Positions 35,201-42,927 are shown, counted from the first letter of the stretch. The stretch: 64,000 bases of DNA from Luteolibacter sp. LG18 (GCF_036322585.1 NZ_AP024600.1:1860001-1924000), one strand, 5' to 3'. Program-made: numbers and translations. Notes: generated from the letters alone by a model not told the origin.

Positions 35201-37921
35201 CAGTTCGGGGAAACCACTGTAACGAAAACCTGCTACAACGCGCTTGGGGAGATGAAGGAGACGACGGACGCGGGCGGAGTGACCACCTGCAACCGCTACG
35301 ATCCGGTGTTTGGCAGCTTCAAGACTGGGGTGATCCTGCGCAGCGCTTCGACGGGGCCGATCGGCACACTGCTGTGGGCCTTCGGCTCGCAGGTTCAGCA
35401 CCAGCAGGGCAGCGGCGCGAACTCAGTGGTCACCTTCGAAAGCACGGAGGTGCTCTCCGGGATGGTGACCCGTGTCACCACCACCAACGCCCGCACCGGA
35501 CACACGACGGCCATCCAATCGACACACACCAAGGGCGGGAACAAGCTTCTCCAGAACTTGGAATACCAGTGGGATGCCAACGGGAACCTCACATCCCGGA
35601 ATGATAAGCTCATCAACAAGACCGAGATCTTCACCTACGACACCCTGGACCGTCTGACCTCGTCCACGGTCGGAGGTGAATCGAGCGTGCCCTACACATA
35701 TGACGTGAAGGGAAATCTGACGGGTAAGGGGGCCGATACCCTCACTTACGGAGGCAGCCGCCCCCACGCGGTCAGTTCGGCCAAAATCAAGAACCCGGGA
35801 AGCGGGGACAACCGCGCCTATAGTTACGATGCAGACGGGAACGCGACCTCGGACGGTCTGCGCACCTTCGGCTGGGCTTCCTTCGGGCAGCTTTCATGGG
35901 TGATGCAGACCAGTTGCCCGCTGCTGAAAACCTTCACCGGCACCGGCCTCTACGATGCTTCGGTTCCGGGGCACGAGGATACGAACAAGATCGTCGGCAT
36001 CGACGCGGCGGTCCAATACCTGCCATCGTCGGCCACCGGCACCTTCTCCTTCGACGCGGCCGGAGCCCGGGCCAAGCAGGAAGTTACGCGGACGTTTGTG
36101 GACACCTCCACGGCCACCACCACGAAACTGTACTTCGGCGCATATGAGCGGGAGATCCACAGTTCAAAGCCGGCGGGAGGAACCGAGATTGTCACCCAGA
36201 CCCTCCATCGCCACAGCTTCGGGGGAGCAGTCTACACGGTGGACGACACCGCCGGCGCGCCAGGGGGCCCATCTGCCACGCTCTCGATCATCCTCACCGA
36301 CCCGTTGGGATCGACCGACGTGGTGCTGGTGAGCACGTGGGTGCAGAACAGCTGGTCGATCGGAAAGGCAGAGCGCCAGAGCTTCAACGCTTGGGGAGAG
36401 CGGCGCGATGCATCGAGCTGGGGACCGTTACGGACTGCCTCCAGCGATGACTACCAGACCTCGGCGACGAGCTATCGCCGTGGCTACACCGGGCATGAAA
36501 TGCTCGACGACTTCGGTCTGGTGCACATGAACGGCCGCATCTACGACGCGGAGATCGGCCGCTTCCTCTCTCCGGATCCCTATGTTCAGGTGCCGGAATG
36601 GAGCCAGAACTTCAACCGCTATAGTTACGTGCTCAACAACCCATTGAGCAAGACCGACCCGACTGGCCACAAGATCAGCGGCATTGGGGCGCTTATCGCG
36701 ACGGTGGTGATCTCGATTATCGCCTTCTACGCGGTGGCATTCTGCTTCACTTGGGCGGCGGGATTAGCCTTCGATTTGGCCCACCCTCTTTTGGCGTTCG
36801 CGACCTTGGGGAAAGCGACCGTCTGCGCAATCGCGGGAGCCATATCAAGCGCGGGTAACTGCGCGGTCAACGGCGGCAGCGGTAACGACATGGCTAAGGG
36901 AATTCTCGTGGGAGCTATCTCAGGAGCTATCTGCGGTGGCATCCTCGGGCCGCTCGATCACGGCGAGGGTTGGGCGACGAACTTCGTCAAAAACCATGCC
37001 GAAGCCGCCGTAGTGCTACATACCGCAGGCCACGGAGTGGTGGGTGGTGCTAGCAATGCGGCCATGGGCGGCAAGTTTCAAGATGGGTTCATCTCAGGTA
37101 TGGCAGGAGCTGTCGCTGACCGTATCGGTGAAAAATTTGGAATGGACAAACTTGGAGAGGGTGGTCCCGCTGGCAAAGCAATTCGCACGGCATTTGCCGG
37201 GGTCGTTGGCGGAACAGCGTCGGCAATTGGAGGGGGCAAATTTGCGAACGGAGCTTTTACCGCTGCATTCCAACATCTTTTCAACGAGGAAACTGCCGAT
37301 CAAAGCGATAGCTCTGACCCTTGGGGGCTGAAAGCAGCTGGCAAAGCCCAACTAGGACACCTAGATGCGGCGTGCGCCTTTATCAGCGATGGCGTCATCA
37401 ATTTCGGAGCGTCAACTATGAAGGGCGGCATGTGGTTGGGTGACCAAGCTCGTTATATCGCAGGGGGGCAGTTTTCGATGCTTGGTACTTCTGCCGTCGA
37501 CATGGATATGTCGCCTCCGAATCCATATGGTAAGGCGGGACACTATAATTACAAATCGCCAGCCTCGGATCTAAGGGATTCTGCTATTTTGGCATGGTCG
37601 CTATGCGAGGGGAATGCTTCGGTATTGTGCAAAGCACCAGCCGCGACCCCAAAGATAGTAATTGTCACCTCTTGGGCGAGCAAGGGAGTAGTGCCGGATC
37701 TTGCAGCTGGGAGGTGGGTAATGGTGGGTGGACCAACCAGATGGAATTTCATAAAAACTGGCTTGTGGGGGCCAAAGGTAACAGTCGCACCATTGACCTA
37801 TGAGCGAGCTGCGGTACCTTTAGCCAATTCCATTACCGAAGCTGTCCCAGCATCACGTTTGGCTTGGCCGCCAGGTTGGGAAAAATTTAAGGGAGCGCTT
37901 GGCCAGCGTGTATTAAAATAA
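29219..37921 (+). CDS. giant SpvB/FG-GAP/RHS polymorphic toxin (TreTu-like tip)
   Basis: A 2900-residue exported protein. A signal peptide (to about residue 25) is followed by a beta-sandwich region, a calcium motif DTDRDGLPDAWE near 220, and a SpvB segment (about 297-367, GLYGVGWSLSGLQKITRG). Seven calcium-type FG-GAP motifs (DLNGDGLPD and variants) lie between about 789 and 1250, RHS/YD repeats at about 1590-2180, and the RHS core to about 2482 (GLVHMNGRIYDAEIGRFLSP, ending DPTG). The variable C-terminus is Gly-rich and hydrophobic, then ends AGRWVMVGGPTRWNF and VPASRLAWPPGWEKFKG, resembling TreTu ADP-ribosyltransferase toxins aimed at EF-Tu. The last 1 kb is AT-richer than the rest, typical of exchanged toxin tips. 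Confidence 0.85.
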   Translation: MKFNYASKWFTVFTLQLALSVNAFALAFIQPFESVTGASWSVENGSASVVPGQVGATGNSLELAKGTTYGTETKVVQPVTWDAQKKIAFIDVLVKPAANPNGSMASIYANGAQVAFQGGKVWARNGNDNALDGQLPDWIETSGTYTVPTGGTEASSFVRVMLREDYEHLVWDLYIDGQMVAANLDFEGRGSNLTEIEFYGSLAGNVHLDQLQADPDNMLFTDTDRDGLPDAWEAANGGTVGTYDRDVLDSNGKSLIQKYMESLWAAGSKIPNGKVADTLSASGGNRIEPLSVIDRHQMVGAVNGSLSVGGDGSAVYSVPIDLPKGTAGMEPKLALGYSSNGGNGLYGVGWSLSGLQKITRGAGSAMKDGFYHPVGFNEYDRFFLDGERLVCVDGTYGTAGSKYRTETDSFARVTLNGTGASQWWKVETKAGLIVELGHTTDSVEAMASGVLSWNVNRVSDTVGNYYKVAYTRDTVSGIDVTNLRLDRIDYTGNDAAGLGTYCTVFFDYESRDDVSRAYSAQLSHLVSKRLSRIRVVTDGSYDNHSYVLGYTNSYQTGRSFLTSVEKRARNDANLTIPATRFTYDGLTSGSPWGDAPVNNQWPVYNASWDATGNVNSMVSTGDGGTSIRLDGDVARVAQIPGGGVTLSSDSILTFKVHAESFVSGAYIGLDDNPTYSASPNRLTLIKGSGAAPAGIAKRGTIPYVEESDGWMPVSIPVGTIATGAHPYLVLINVDDNPNDGVSSIVFKDLRVYRPIDGVPASAMTFSSQWEVPHFSDVYGKDLGIRFMDLNGDGLPDMCDWRAADYGLSAGVLKPNTVGQVYRNTGSGFVLDTTLRPLVDLPLSSRKDDLESYNYNRKHHLFAQQMDINGDGKPDFLGSTSIKYVSGSLSNDLTFWTNLNGAWQELPAYKLPFRVKNIGSTAPYGGTPRDQHCEWVDIDSDGYTDLVFYTTTQGKLVDPSNENATAEDPNNPYRLPVVGDRTTCWLNKVHLGKGWVRADNLGLPEMLQRTYPAENQLGRRLLDITGDGRPEIVEALSMTPEQRYTYKMAFAANGEALGWETVKDAGQAAPSPWDLPKAAGTYNNAALANVSGDPIGGEMMDLNGDGLPDYVRKIQINGVIAGCVYMNRGGASSPIWNLEPGASSATAQRSTFDVPRPLYFALNNAYNQTGYEVADLNGDGLPDILVSQNTGDDNFVYGGTNNSNHNVALLNTGNGWDGRTLWGLPSGNRIYNTSGDSQNSKRRSRLQDLNGDGFPDLITGLVDQSPQVWINQCKPEVLIAVKDGFDSTLKVEYRRLNDPTPMAGDSAGRAVYTANEGGMLAGQIAVRDTRLVVSRLKEPDGQNGWRCTRRHYGDLRFDRLNEASIGFNWVEVHNELMDANGVIVEKGYTKTTSSSIYPNAGRPVKTETYVNVILDQGMQDPHLPGVTAGFKLVAEDTSTYGELPYVEGAGGWVRRPVQLESWEKKFDLADSANPISVAHTVQNYQEDALPPITWVWNESRKKMVPSGTPDASWNNLNVYGFAKNTLVTALDGSSVYTENTYYPPDLTNWYLGRLSKATVTKTPVGGGPSVKTSQFEYSSATGLITSETVEATGVTTVKTTYDSRDACGNVISTTVTAGQARTKTTTYDGRHRFVVSETDPMGNTLSYGYDYSAALRTSSTDFGGLETRYEYDAFGTKLVTRNPDGTAAAEITRYATNAELPAQVLGKLNKSESDDGAPEDGSNYTEIHWARSAQASGTPWATAYFDVLGREVVTEKTAMTSVNGYGEPSFQRQFTITKYDNRGRKLRVSDPFLLGDAVLWTTFTYDAIDRVMETKHPDGTLDGITLIQKVTLDGQPCLHSIVHNRKNNLVERWDDQHSRLIQSSDPSGQTTRFDHDAENRVISVKVGGVEVVATSYDALGRKTYEWDIDAGASWSSFNGFGQVTSVTNGRGDTTSSELDACGRVTKLTTPEGIWNRSYLASGPARGKIWKITGPAGYLEETTYDSLGRPTLLAKTQFGETTVTKTCYNALGEMKETTDAGGVTTCNRYDPVFGSFKTGVILRSASTGPIGTLLWAFGSQVQHQQGSGANSVVTFESTEVLSGMVTRVTTTNARTGHTTAIQSTHTKGGNKLLQNLEYQWDANGNLTSRNDKLINKTEIFTYDTLDRLTSSTVGGESSVPYTYDVKGNLTGKGADTLTYGGSRPHAVSSAKIKNPGSGDNRAYSYDADGNATSDGLRTFGWASFGQLSWVMQTSCPLLKTFTGTGLYDASVPGHEDTNKIVGIDAAVQYLPSSATGTFSFDAAGARAKQEVTRTFVDTSTATTTKLYFGAYEREIHSSKPAGGTEIVTQTLHRHSFGGAVYTVDDTAGAPGGPSATLSIILTDPLGSTDVVLVSTWVQNSWSIGKAERQSFNAWGERRDASSWGPLRTASSDDYQTSATSYRRGYTGHEMLDDFGLVHMNGRIYDAEIGRFLSPDPYVQVPEWSQNFNRYSYVLNNPLSKTDPTGHKISGIGALIATVVISIIAFYAVAFCFTWAAGLAFDLAHPLLAFATLGKATVCAIAGAISSAGNCAVNGGSGNDMAKGILVGAISGAICGGILGPLDHGEGWATNFVKNHAEAAVVLHTAGHGVVGGASNAAMGGKFQDGFISGMAGAVADRIGEKFGMDKLGEGGPAGKAIRTAFAGVVGGTASAIGGGKFANGAFTAAFQHLFNEETADQSDSSDPWGLKAAGKAQLGHLDAACAFISDGVINFGASTMKGGMWLGDQARYIAGGQFSMLGTSAVDMDMSPPNPYGKAGHYNYKSPASDLRDSAILAWSLCEGNASVLCKAPAATPKIVIVTSWASKGVVPDLAAGRWVMVGGPTRWNFIKTGLWGPKVTVAPLTYERAAVPLANSITEAVPASRLAWPPGWEKFKGALGQRVLK

Positions 37922-37928
37922 AAACGCC

Positions 37929-38252
37929 ATGACCAAGCTGCTTCTAAACATCCTCTTAGCCCTTCTCCTCATGAAGGGCATTTGGAACGCCTTGACCCCG
38001 ATAGTCGCGCTTAAAAGGCGAGTTTCCGATAAAAGGACTTCCACAACTAGCAGCGGAATATCCTTGAATCCAGGTTTCGAAATTTTTATCGCCTTTTGTG
38101 TATTTATGATATCATTGTTTTCCGATGATAAATGGGTTATGGGGGTCAATGTTAATGTTTTGGCGCTGTGTATTTTTCTCGGATCTTATGTAATGATGAT
38201 GGTGGTGCTGGGAATTGCGCGGGTAATTGCAAAATTTTTCGATCTTAGTTAG
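37929..38252 (+). CDS. small membrane protein, likely immunity protein
   Basis: A 107-residue protein with three hydrophobic segments (LLLNILLALLLMKGIWNALT; IFIAFCVFMISLF; NVLALCIFLGSYVMMMVVLG). It starts 7 bp after the RHS stop on the same strand and shares its AT-rich composition. By position it is the expected immunity partner of the toxin tip. A membrane immunity protein for a toxin acting on cytoplasmic EF-Tu would be unexpected, so the pairing is uncertain. Confidence 0.55.
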   Translation: MTKLLLNILLALLLMKGIWNALTPIVALKRRVSDKRTSTTSSGISLNPGFEIFIAFCVFMISLFSDDKWVMGVNVNVLALCIFLGSYVMMMVVLGIARVIAKFFDLS

Positions 38253-38463
38253 AACGTATTTGCATGCGTGGTGTAGAAATAGAGCTGTAGAACTGAATGT
38301 CGAATGGATTGTCGGACACGCCACAATACTGAAAGGAAGGTATTTTTACTTCCACAAGGCTGACATGATCTCAGCTGATCCGCCTCATGTTGAAATTTTT
38401 GTTGGAAATTGGCCAAGTGAACTGTGGATGGCAGTTCGAGGCTTGATACGCAGACACCGCTAG
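38227..38463 (+). CDS. short orphan frame after toxin locus
   Basis: A 78-codon frame from a TTG start overlapping the previous gene by 26 bp. The product (VEWIVGHATILKGRYFYFHK and then VEIFVGNWPSELWMAVRGLI) has alternating strands and looks protein-like, but the start is poor. It may be the remainder of an orphan immunity or toxin-tip fragment left by tip exchange. Low confidence. Confidence 0.25.
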   Translation: MQNFSILVRTYLHAWCRNRAVELNVEWIVGHATILKGRYFYFHKADMISADPPHVEIFVGNWPSELWMAVRGLIRRHR

Positions 38464-38497
38464 GGAGCTGAAATTCGGTCTTCTTGAAGAGTCGTAT

Positions 38498-39889
38498 TCA
38501 GGAGCCGCTCCGGGCCAGCCAATGCCCACGCGATGGTAATACAATACCAAGAGCCAGGCAGTGCTTTTTTAGAGTCACGTCGGAAACACCGATGTCCTTG
38601 GCGGCGTGAATGAGTGGCTTCTCCCACACGAGCGCCTTGAGAGCCTTCTTGTCGGGCCAATCGATCCGGAACTTCACGGGTAGCTCGACGGAGAGTGATG
38701 CCTTGAGAAGCGCTTCCGGAGTTAAGTTCCAGAATTCCCGGATGGTTTCTTCTTCGTCGATCACGTTCCGGTAGTGGCGGTCCATCATTTCCTTCGAGGT
38801 GCCGTTGTTGTACGCCGTGAGCGCCTCGTTCTTGTCGCGCTCGGCTTGGAAGGTGATCGAGGTGTGGCGGATGATGTCGGCCACCCACTTCTTGGCCTTG
38901 GTCGCTTTCTTGAGCGTCTTCAGTTTCGAAGACCAACCCTTCGGAACCCCTTCGAAGGGAAACTTCTCCAGCCAAGCAGCTAGGACCGGGGGAATCGGGG
39001 CCGACCGCTTGATCTTGCGGCGCAGCTTCCCACCCACCACGCGAATCCTCTCCTTCTGGATGCTCTCCTTTTCGAGGTCTTGAAGCTCGCTGGGGCGAAG
39101 GCCGGCGAACAGCCCGATGGCGACACAGGCCGCCGCCTTGCCCCCTTGGTAGGTCACGGCGGCGTAGAGCAGGCGTTTGCACTCGTTCAGCGAGAGTGCT
39201 GCGATCTGGCTCATGTTCTTCGGTAGCTTGTCGAAGCGTTCGCAAGGGTTCTCCAAGCAGTAGTGGTGGCGCACCGCCCAGCCAAAGAATACGGAAAAGA
39301 TGGTCCGGAAGGATCGTTGCGACTGCACGTTCGTGTAACCCTTGAGGATCTTTTCCAGATCGCCAACGGTGAACGAGTGGACGAAGGCGTTCGGGTCCTT
39401 CTTCAGGAGGAGACCCAGCCCGATGTCATAGTTGGACCGAGTACTGGCCCGAATCCCTCTGCGGGTTTCGAGAAACTCTTGCTTGGCATTGAGGATCGTG
39501 ATCTCCCGGATCTCCGGGCGATAGCGGGCTTCAAAAAAGGCAATGGCCTGATCGAGGCTGACGCCTTTCTCCTCGGCCTTCGCTCGGAGGTTCAAGTAGT
39601 GGCTAATGGCTTTGGAGAGGCCCGAGCCTCCAAGCTGACCGAAGGCGGTCTCGGCGTCAGCGACCTGCTCCGGGGATAACGCGGTTTTGAGGGTTCGGCG
39701 GGAGTCGCCCTTGCCGACAATCTCCTGCTCCAGATCCGCGACGCGCTGAAGAGCGTCAGCCTTGTCCTGGAAGTTCTGCCGGATGCGAGTACCGTCGGGA
39801 GTGGTGCCTGTCACTTGCCACGACTGGCTTCCGGCCGCATTCTTGTGGGGCTTGAGCTTGAAGTGGTGGACCTTCTTCGGGCGAGCCAT
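38498..39889 (-). CDS. tyrosine recombinase / integrase of the element
   Basis: A 463-residue site-specific recombinase. The N-terminal arm-binding and core-binding regions are followed by the catalytic domain: first Arg in LFAGLRPSELQDLE (about residue 265), second box ADIIRHTSITF (about 340, with Asp where His is usual), and the nucleophilic Tyr in MMDRHYRN (about 371). A further C-terminal region has a homeodomain-like HTH (AAKDIGVSDVTLKKHCLALG, then PSRGHW). ATG 39889 (MARPKKVHHFKLK) is used; a longer frame from 39907 overlaps the arm repeats. It lies 104 bp from the right att core. Confidence 0.92.
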   Translation of the reverse strand: MARPKKVHHFKLKPHKNAAGSQSWQVTGTTPDGTRIRQNFQDKADALQRVADLEQEIVGKGDSRRTLKTALSPEQVADAETAFGQLGGSGLSKAISHYLNLRAKAEEKGVSLDQAIAFFEARYRPEIREITILNAKQEFLETRRGIRASTRSNYDIGLGLLLKKDPNAFVHSFTVGDLEKILKGYTNVQSQRSFRTIFSVFFGWAVRHHYCLENPCERFDKLPKNMSQIAALSLNECKRLLYAAVTYQGGKAAACVAIGLFAGLRPSELQDLEKESIQKERIRVVGGKLRRKIKRSAPIPPVLAAWLEKFPFEGVPKGWSSKLKTLKKATKAKKWVADIIRHTSITFQAERDKNEALTAYNNGTSKEMMDRHYRNVIDEEETIREFWNLTPEALLKASLSVELPVKFRIDWPDKKALKALVWEKPLIHAAKDIGVSDVTLKKHCLALGIVLPSRGHWLARSGS

Positions 39890-39891
39890 AT

Positions 39892-39921
39892 GGTGCAAAA
39901 TTGGCAACTAATTTGGCAACT
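39892..39921 (+). repeat. right arm-type direct repeats / integrase leader
   Basis: GGTGCAA (39892-39898), TGGCAACT at 39902-39909 and 39914-39921, separated by AATT. It has the same spacing and orientation as 4208-4237. It begins 3 bp upstream of the integrase start codon, so binding here would also repress integrase expression. Confidence 0.6.
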
Positions 39922-39992
39922 GCAAGGCATTCCTTAATCACTAGATTCTCAATCGACTTAAAATGAATGTTTTGAATAAAAAAATTCAATCA

Positions 39993-40041
39993 TTCGGGAC
40001 GAAGAGGTCGTGGGTTCGAATCCCGCCGCCCCGACCATGGT
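39993..40041 (+). repeat. right attachment core (partial tRNA-Pro copy)
   Basis: 49 bp identical to 4058-4106 except T40008 for C4073. It lacks the 5' half of the tRNA and cannot form a cloverleaf. Confidence 0.92.
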
Positions 40042-40046
40042 TGATT

Positions 40047-40073
40047 AAGCCTCCTCCAGTAGGAGGCTTTTTT
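40047..40073 (+). terminator. original tRNA-Pro terminator
   Basis: AAGCCTCCT (40047-40055), loop CCAGT, AGGAGGCTT (40061-40069), then T residues to 40073. It follows the right att copy directly, so it was probably the terminator of the tRNA operon before the element inserted. The 270 bp after it (40074-40343) contain no gene I can support. Confidence 0.8.
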
Positions 40074-40343
40074 CGTTTCCATCCGTCCGATCGCCAAACG
40101 ACGTCGGGGTGGTAGGTGAGAACTTTCGAGCGCAGCGAGAGTTCGAATGCGGCGGAAGCTTCGCGACCTTCCTTTTGCTGCGCGGAGCGCGCTCATTGGC
40201 ATGGCCGGAGGCAATCCCGCCGCTCCTCGGAGGCCTGCGCGCTTTCTTTCCGGTCCTAACAGGGAGACCGCGCGAAACCCGTTAGGCTGAGCCTCCCCCA
40301 CGAACCTCTCGCCTCGCCGCCTGTCATCCGCTAGAAACCCGCC

Positions 40344-40715
40344 ATGGATTTCGAAACGCTTTCCAAGTGGGCCGATGAAGAAGTGAAGGCCGTGCTCGGC
40401 ACCTTGCCGCCGGAGCTGAAGAAGCCCGCGCAGGCGTGCTCGATCTCGTTCGAGGAGCGCCCCGGCCGCAGCCTGCACGACGAACAGCTCGAAGGCGACG
40501 AACTCGGCCTGTTCGAAGGCCCCTCACTGTTGGAGGAGTCATCGTCCCCGGGCGGTGAGATGCCGCGCGTCCGCCTCTTCCTCGCCAACCTGTGGGAATG
40601 GGTCGAGCAGGACGAACAGGACTACCGTGACGAGGTGGGCATCACTTTCCTCCACGAACTCGGCCACTACTTCGGCTGGGAGGAGCAGGATCTCGAGGAT
40701 CGCGGCTTGGAGTGA
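40344..40715 (+). CDS. minimal zincin metallopeptidase (DUF-type, HExxH)
   Basis: A 123-residue metallopeptidase-family protein (zincin_1 type). The zinc site is FLHELGHYFGWEEQDLEDRG near the C-terminus, with the two His and Glu of HExxH and a downstream Glu/Asp as the third ligand. The N-terminal half is the family's small alpha/beta lead-in (WADEEVKAVLGTLPPELKKP). Length and layout match this minimal family found across bacteria, whose substrate is unknown. It stands alone between the element's right end and tRNA-Met. Confidence 0.85.
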   Translation: MDFETLSKWADEEVKAVLGTLPPELKKPAQACSISFEERPGRSLHDEQLEGDELGLFEGPSLLEESSSPGGEMPRVRLFLANLWEWVEQDEQDYRDEVGITFLHELGHYFGWEEQDLEDRGLE

Positions 40716-40749
40716 TCCGTTGCCGGGTGGGGCGGGAAAAGGGGAAACG

Positions 40750-40824
<75 letters not shown>

Positions 40825-40956
40825 ACGTCGTTTCCCAAGCGATGGAAACCACCGCGCGGGGCGCGCTCTGTACCGCCGCCCGGCGCGGATGTCCATTGGA
40901 AAATCATTCCACTTCGACAGGTTGCAAGTTCCGCGTTCCCTTGGCACCTCTTTTCC

Positions 40957-41472
40957 ATGGCCACGGACTCTCCCGTTTCCCGCTTTCTGGATGGCATCGG
41001 CCGCTGGTTCGCCCCCGCCGGGGAATCGCTGGCCCCTGGTGCCCGGATCCCGGATCTCACGCTGCCCGATGACTCCGGTGCCCCGGTGAACCTGGCCGCC
41101 GCCGGGGCCACCGGCTGGCTGCTGGTTTACTTCTACCCTCGCGCCGATACCCCGGGCTGCACGAAGCAGGCGTGCAGCCTCCGCGATTCCTACGCCGAGC
41201 TGCTCGACCTCGGGGCGCGGGTCTTCGGCGTCAGCCTCGATAGCGTCGAGCGCCAGCGCGAGTTCCGCGCCAAGCACCACCTGCCCTTCGCCCTGCTCGC
41301 GGACACCAAGGCCGAGCTCGCCGGGGCCTTCGGCGTCCCCCATTCCTTCGGCTTCACCCGCCGCCAGGCCTTCCTGTTCCGGGACGGCCTGCTGGTGTGG
41401 AAGGACCTCTCCGCCGCCACCGACCAGCAGGCTGCCGACGCGCTCGCCGCGATCCGCGCCACAAATCCTTGA
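40957..41472 (+). CDS. bcp: peroxiredoxin, Bcp/PrxQ type
   Basis: A 171-residue thiol peroxidase. The catalytic region is PRADTPGCTKQACSLRD, with peroxidatic Cys in PGC and resolving Cys five residues later, as in atypical two-Cys Bcp/PrxQ enzymes. LLVYFYPR precedes and VFGVSLDSVERQREFRAKH follows, typical of the family. ATG 40957 starts MATDSPVSRFLDGIGRWF; a longer frame overlaps tRNA-Met. It reduces peroxides in the cytoplasm with thioredoxin or a similar donor. Confidence 0.9.
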   Translation: MATDSPVSRFLDGIGRWFAPAGESLAPGARIPDLTLPDDSGAPVNLAAAGATGWLLVYFYPRADTPGCTKQACSLRDSYAELLDLGARVFGVSLDSVERQREFRAKHHLPFALLADTKAELAGAFGVPHSFGFTRRQAFLFRDGLLVWKDLSAATDQQAADALAAIRATNP

Positions 41473-41484
41473 AATTCGGTCCGG

Positions 41485-41513
41485 TTGACACAATTGCCGC
41501 CGTCCCCCATGGT
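41485..41513 (+). promoter_or_regulatory. putative sigma-70 promoter
   Basis: TTGACA (41485-41490), 17-bp spacer, CATGGT (41508-41513). It is 21 bp before the beta-CASP hydrolase start, so the transcript leader would be short. Confidence 0.4.
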
Positions 41514-41534
41514 CGCCGGACTTAGCCGGACCGA

Positions 41535-42902
41535 ATGATTTTCAAAAGTCTCTGCCGCCACGCCGGAATCGGCGCCAATTCCTATCTCCTGGAAGCTTCC
41601 GGCGCCCGCGTCGTGCTCGACTCCGGCATGCACCCCGAGCTGGAGGGCATGGACGCCTGTCCGCGCTTCGAGCTGGTGGAACCGGGCAGCGTCGATGCCA
41701 CCATCATCACGCACTCGCACCTCGATCACGTCGGCACCATGCCGGTGTTGATGGACAAGCAGCCGCAGTCGAAGGTTTTCCTGACACCGGAAACCGCGGA
41801 CCTCGCCACCGCGATGCTGCACAATTCGGTCAACGTGATGCAGGCGAAGCGCATCGAGCTCGGCCTCACCGAGTATCCGCTCTTCGAGCACCGCGACATC
41901 GACATCATCGCCGAGAAGTTCGAGCTCCGCGGCATCGAGCGGCCCTTCGATGTCGACCCGGATGGCAAGATCCGGGCCACGTTCCATGATGCCGGTCATA
42001 TCCTCGGCTCGGTGGGCGTGACGCTGAAGGCCGATGGCAAGACGCTGCTCTACACCGGCGACGTGAATTTCGAGGACGCCACCATCCAGAAGGGGGCGAT
42101 CCTGCCGCATGAGCCGGTGGACGCGCTGGTGATCGAGACCACCCGTGGCGATTACGCCCGCCGCCCGGACTACACCCGCCTTTCGGAGGAAAACTCGCTC
42201 GGCGAGGCGATCTCCCGCGTGATCGCCCGCAAGGGCTCGGTGCTGCTGCCGGTCTTCGCCATGGGCAAGACCCAGGAGGTGCTGGCGATGATCCACCGCT
42301 TCAAGCGCGAGGGCCTGATCCCGTACAAGACCCCGGTCTACATCGGCGGCCTGAGCACGAAGATGACCCTCATCTACGACCGCCACAGCGACACCTCCCG
42401 CCGCAAGCTCCCCGGTTTCCGGATCCTCGCGGACATGGAGCTGGAAGCGGGTAGCCGCGACCGCCGGAAGCCGCGCCAGATCCCGCTGGTCCAGGGCGCG
42501 ATCTACGCCCTTTCCAGCGGCATGATGACGGAGAACACCGTTTCGAACCTCTTCGCCCGCACCGGCATCCTGGAGAACAAGAAGAACGGCCTGTTCTTCG
42601 TCGGCTACGCCGATCCCGCCTCCCCGGGTGGCAAGATCCGCGCCGCCGCCCAGGGTGACCATGTCGTCATCGACCCGAAGCACGGCGCGGTGCCGATCAA
42701 CTGCGATGTCCGCGTCTACGACTTCAGCGGCCACGCCACCCGCGAATCGCTCCTCGAGTACATCCTCAAGGTGAACCCGCCGAAGACCTTCCTCGTCCAC
42801 GGCGATGAGCCGGCGGTCGAGTGGTTCAAGCAGCAGCTCGCGGAAAAACTGCCCTCCACCCAGGTGATCGTGCCGCAGCCGGGCGAGGAGCATGTGATCT
42901 GA
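41535..42902 (+). CDS. beta-CASP metallo-beta-lactamase-fold hydrolase
   Basis: A 455-residue MBL-fold protein with the HSHLDH zinc motif at residues 60-65, further ligands in FHDAGHILGSV and LLYTGDVNFED, and a beta-CASP insertion and C-terminal motifs (VLLPVFAMGKTQEV; YDFSGHATRESLLEYI; TFLVHGDEPAVEWF). This architecture is that of the RNA exonuclease/CPSF-like family (YsmH/Ysh1 group). It probably processes RNA in the cytoplasm; DNA substrates occur in some relatives. The next gene follows within 26 bp. Confidence 0.88.
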   Translation: MIFKSLCRHAGIGANSYLLEASGARVVLDSGMHPELEGMDACPRFELVEPGSVDATIITHSHLDHVGTMPVLMDKQPQSKVFLTPETADLATAMLHNSVNVMQAKRIELGLTEYPLFEHRDIDIIAEKFELRGIERPFDVDPDGKIRATFHDAGHILGSVGVTLKADGKTLLYTGDVNFEDATIQKGAILPHEPVDALVIETTRGDYARRPDYTRLSEENSLGEAISRVIARKGSVLLPVFAMGKTQEVLAMIHRFKREGLIPYKTPVYIGGLSTKMTLIYDRHSDTSRRKLPGFRILADMELEAGSRDRRKPRQIPLVQGAIYALSSGMMTENTVSNLFARTGILENKKNGLFFVGYADPASPGGKIRAAAQGDHVVIDPKHGAVPINCDVRVYDFSGHATRESLLEYILKVNPPKTFLVHGDEPAVEWFKQQLAEKLPSTQVIVPQPGEEHVI

Positions 42903-42927
42903 TTTTTTGTCACGTTGCTCATTGGCC

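Noticed and set aside
39993..40041. A second tRNA-Pro gene
   Set aside because: Only the 3' half is present; no acceptor 5' strand or D-arm, so it is an att copy.
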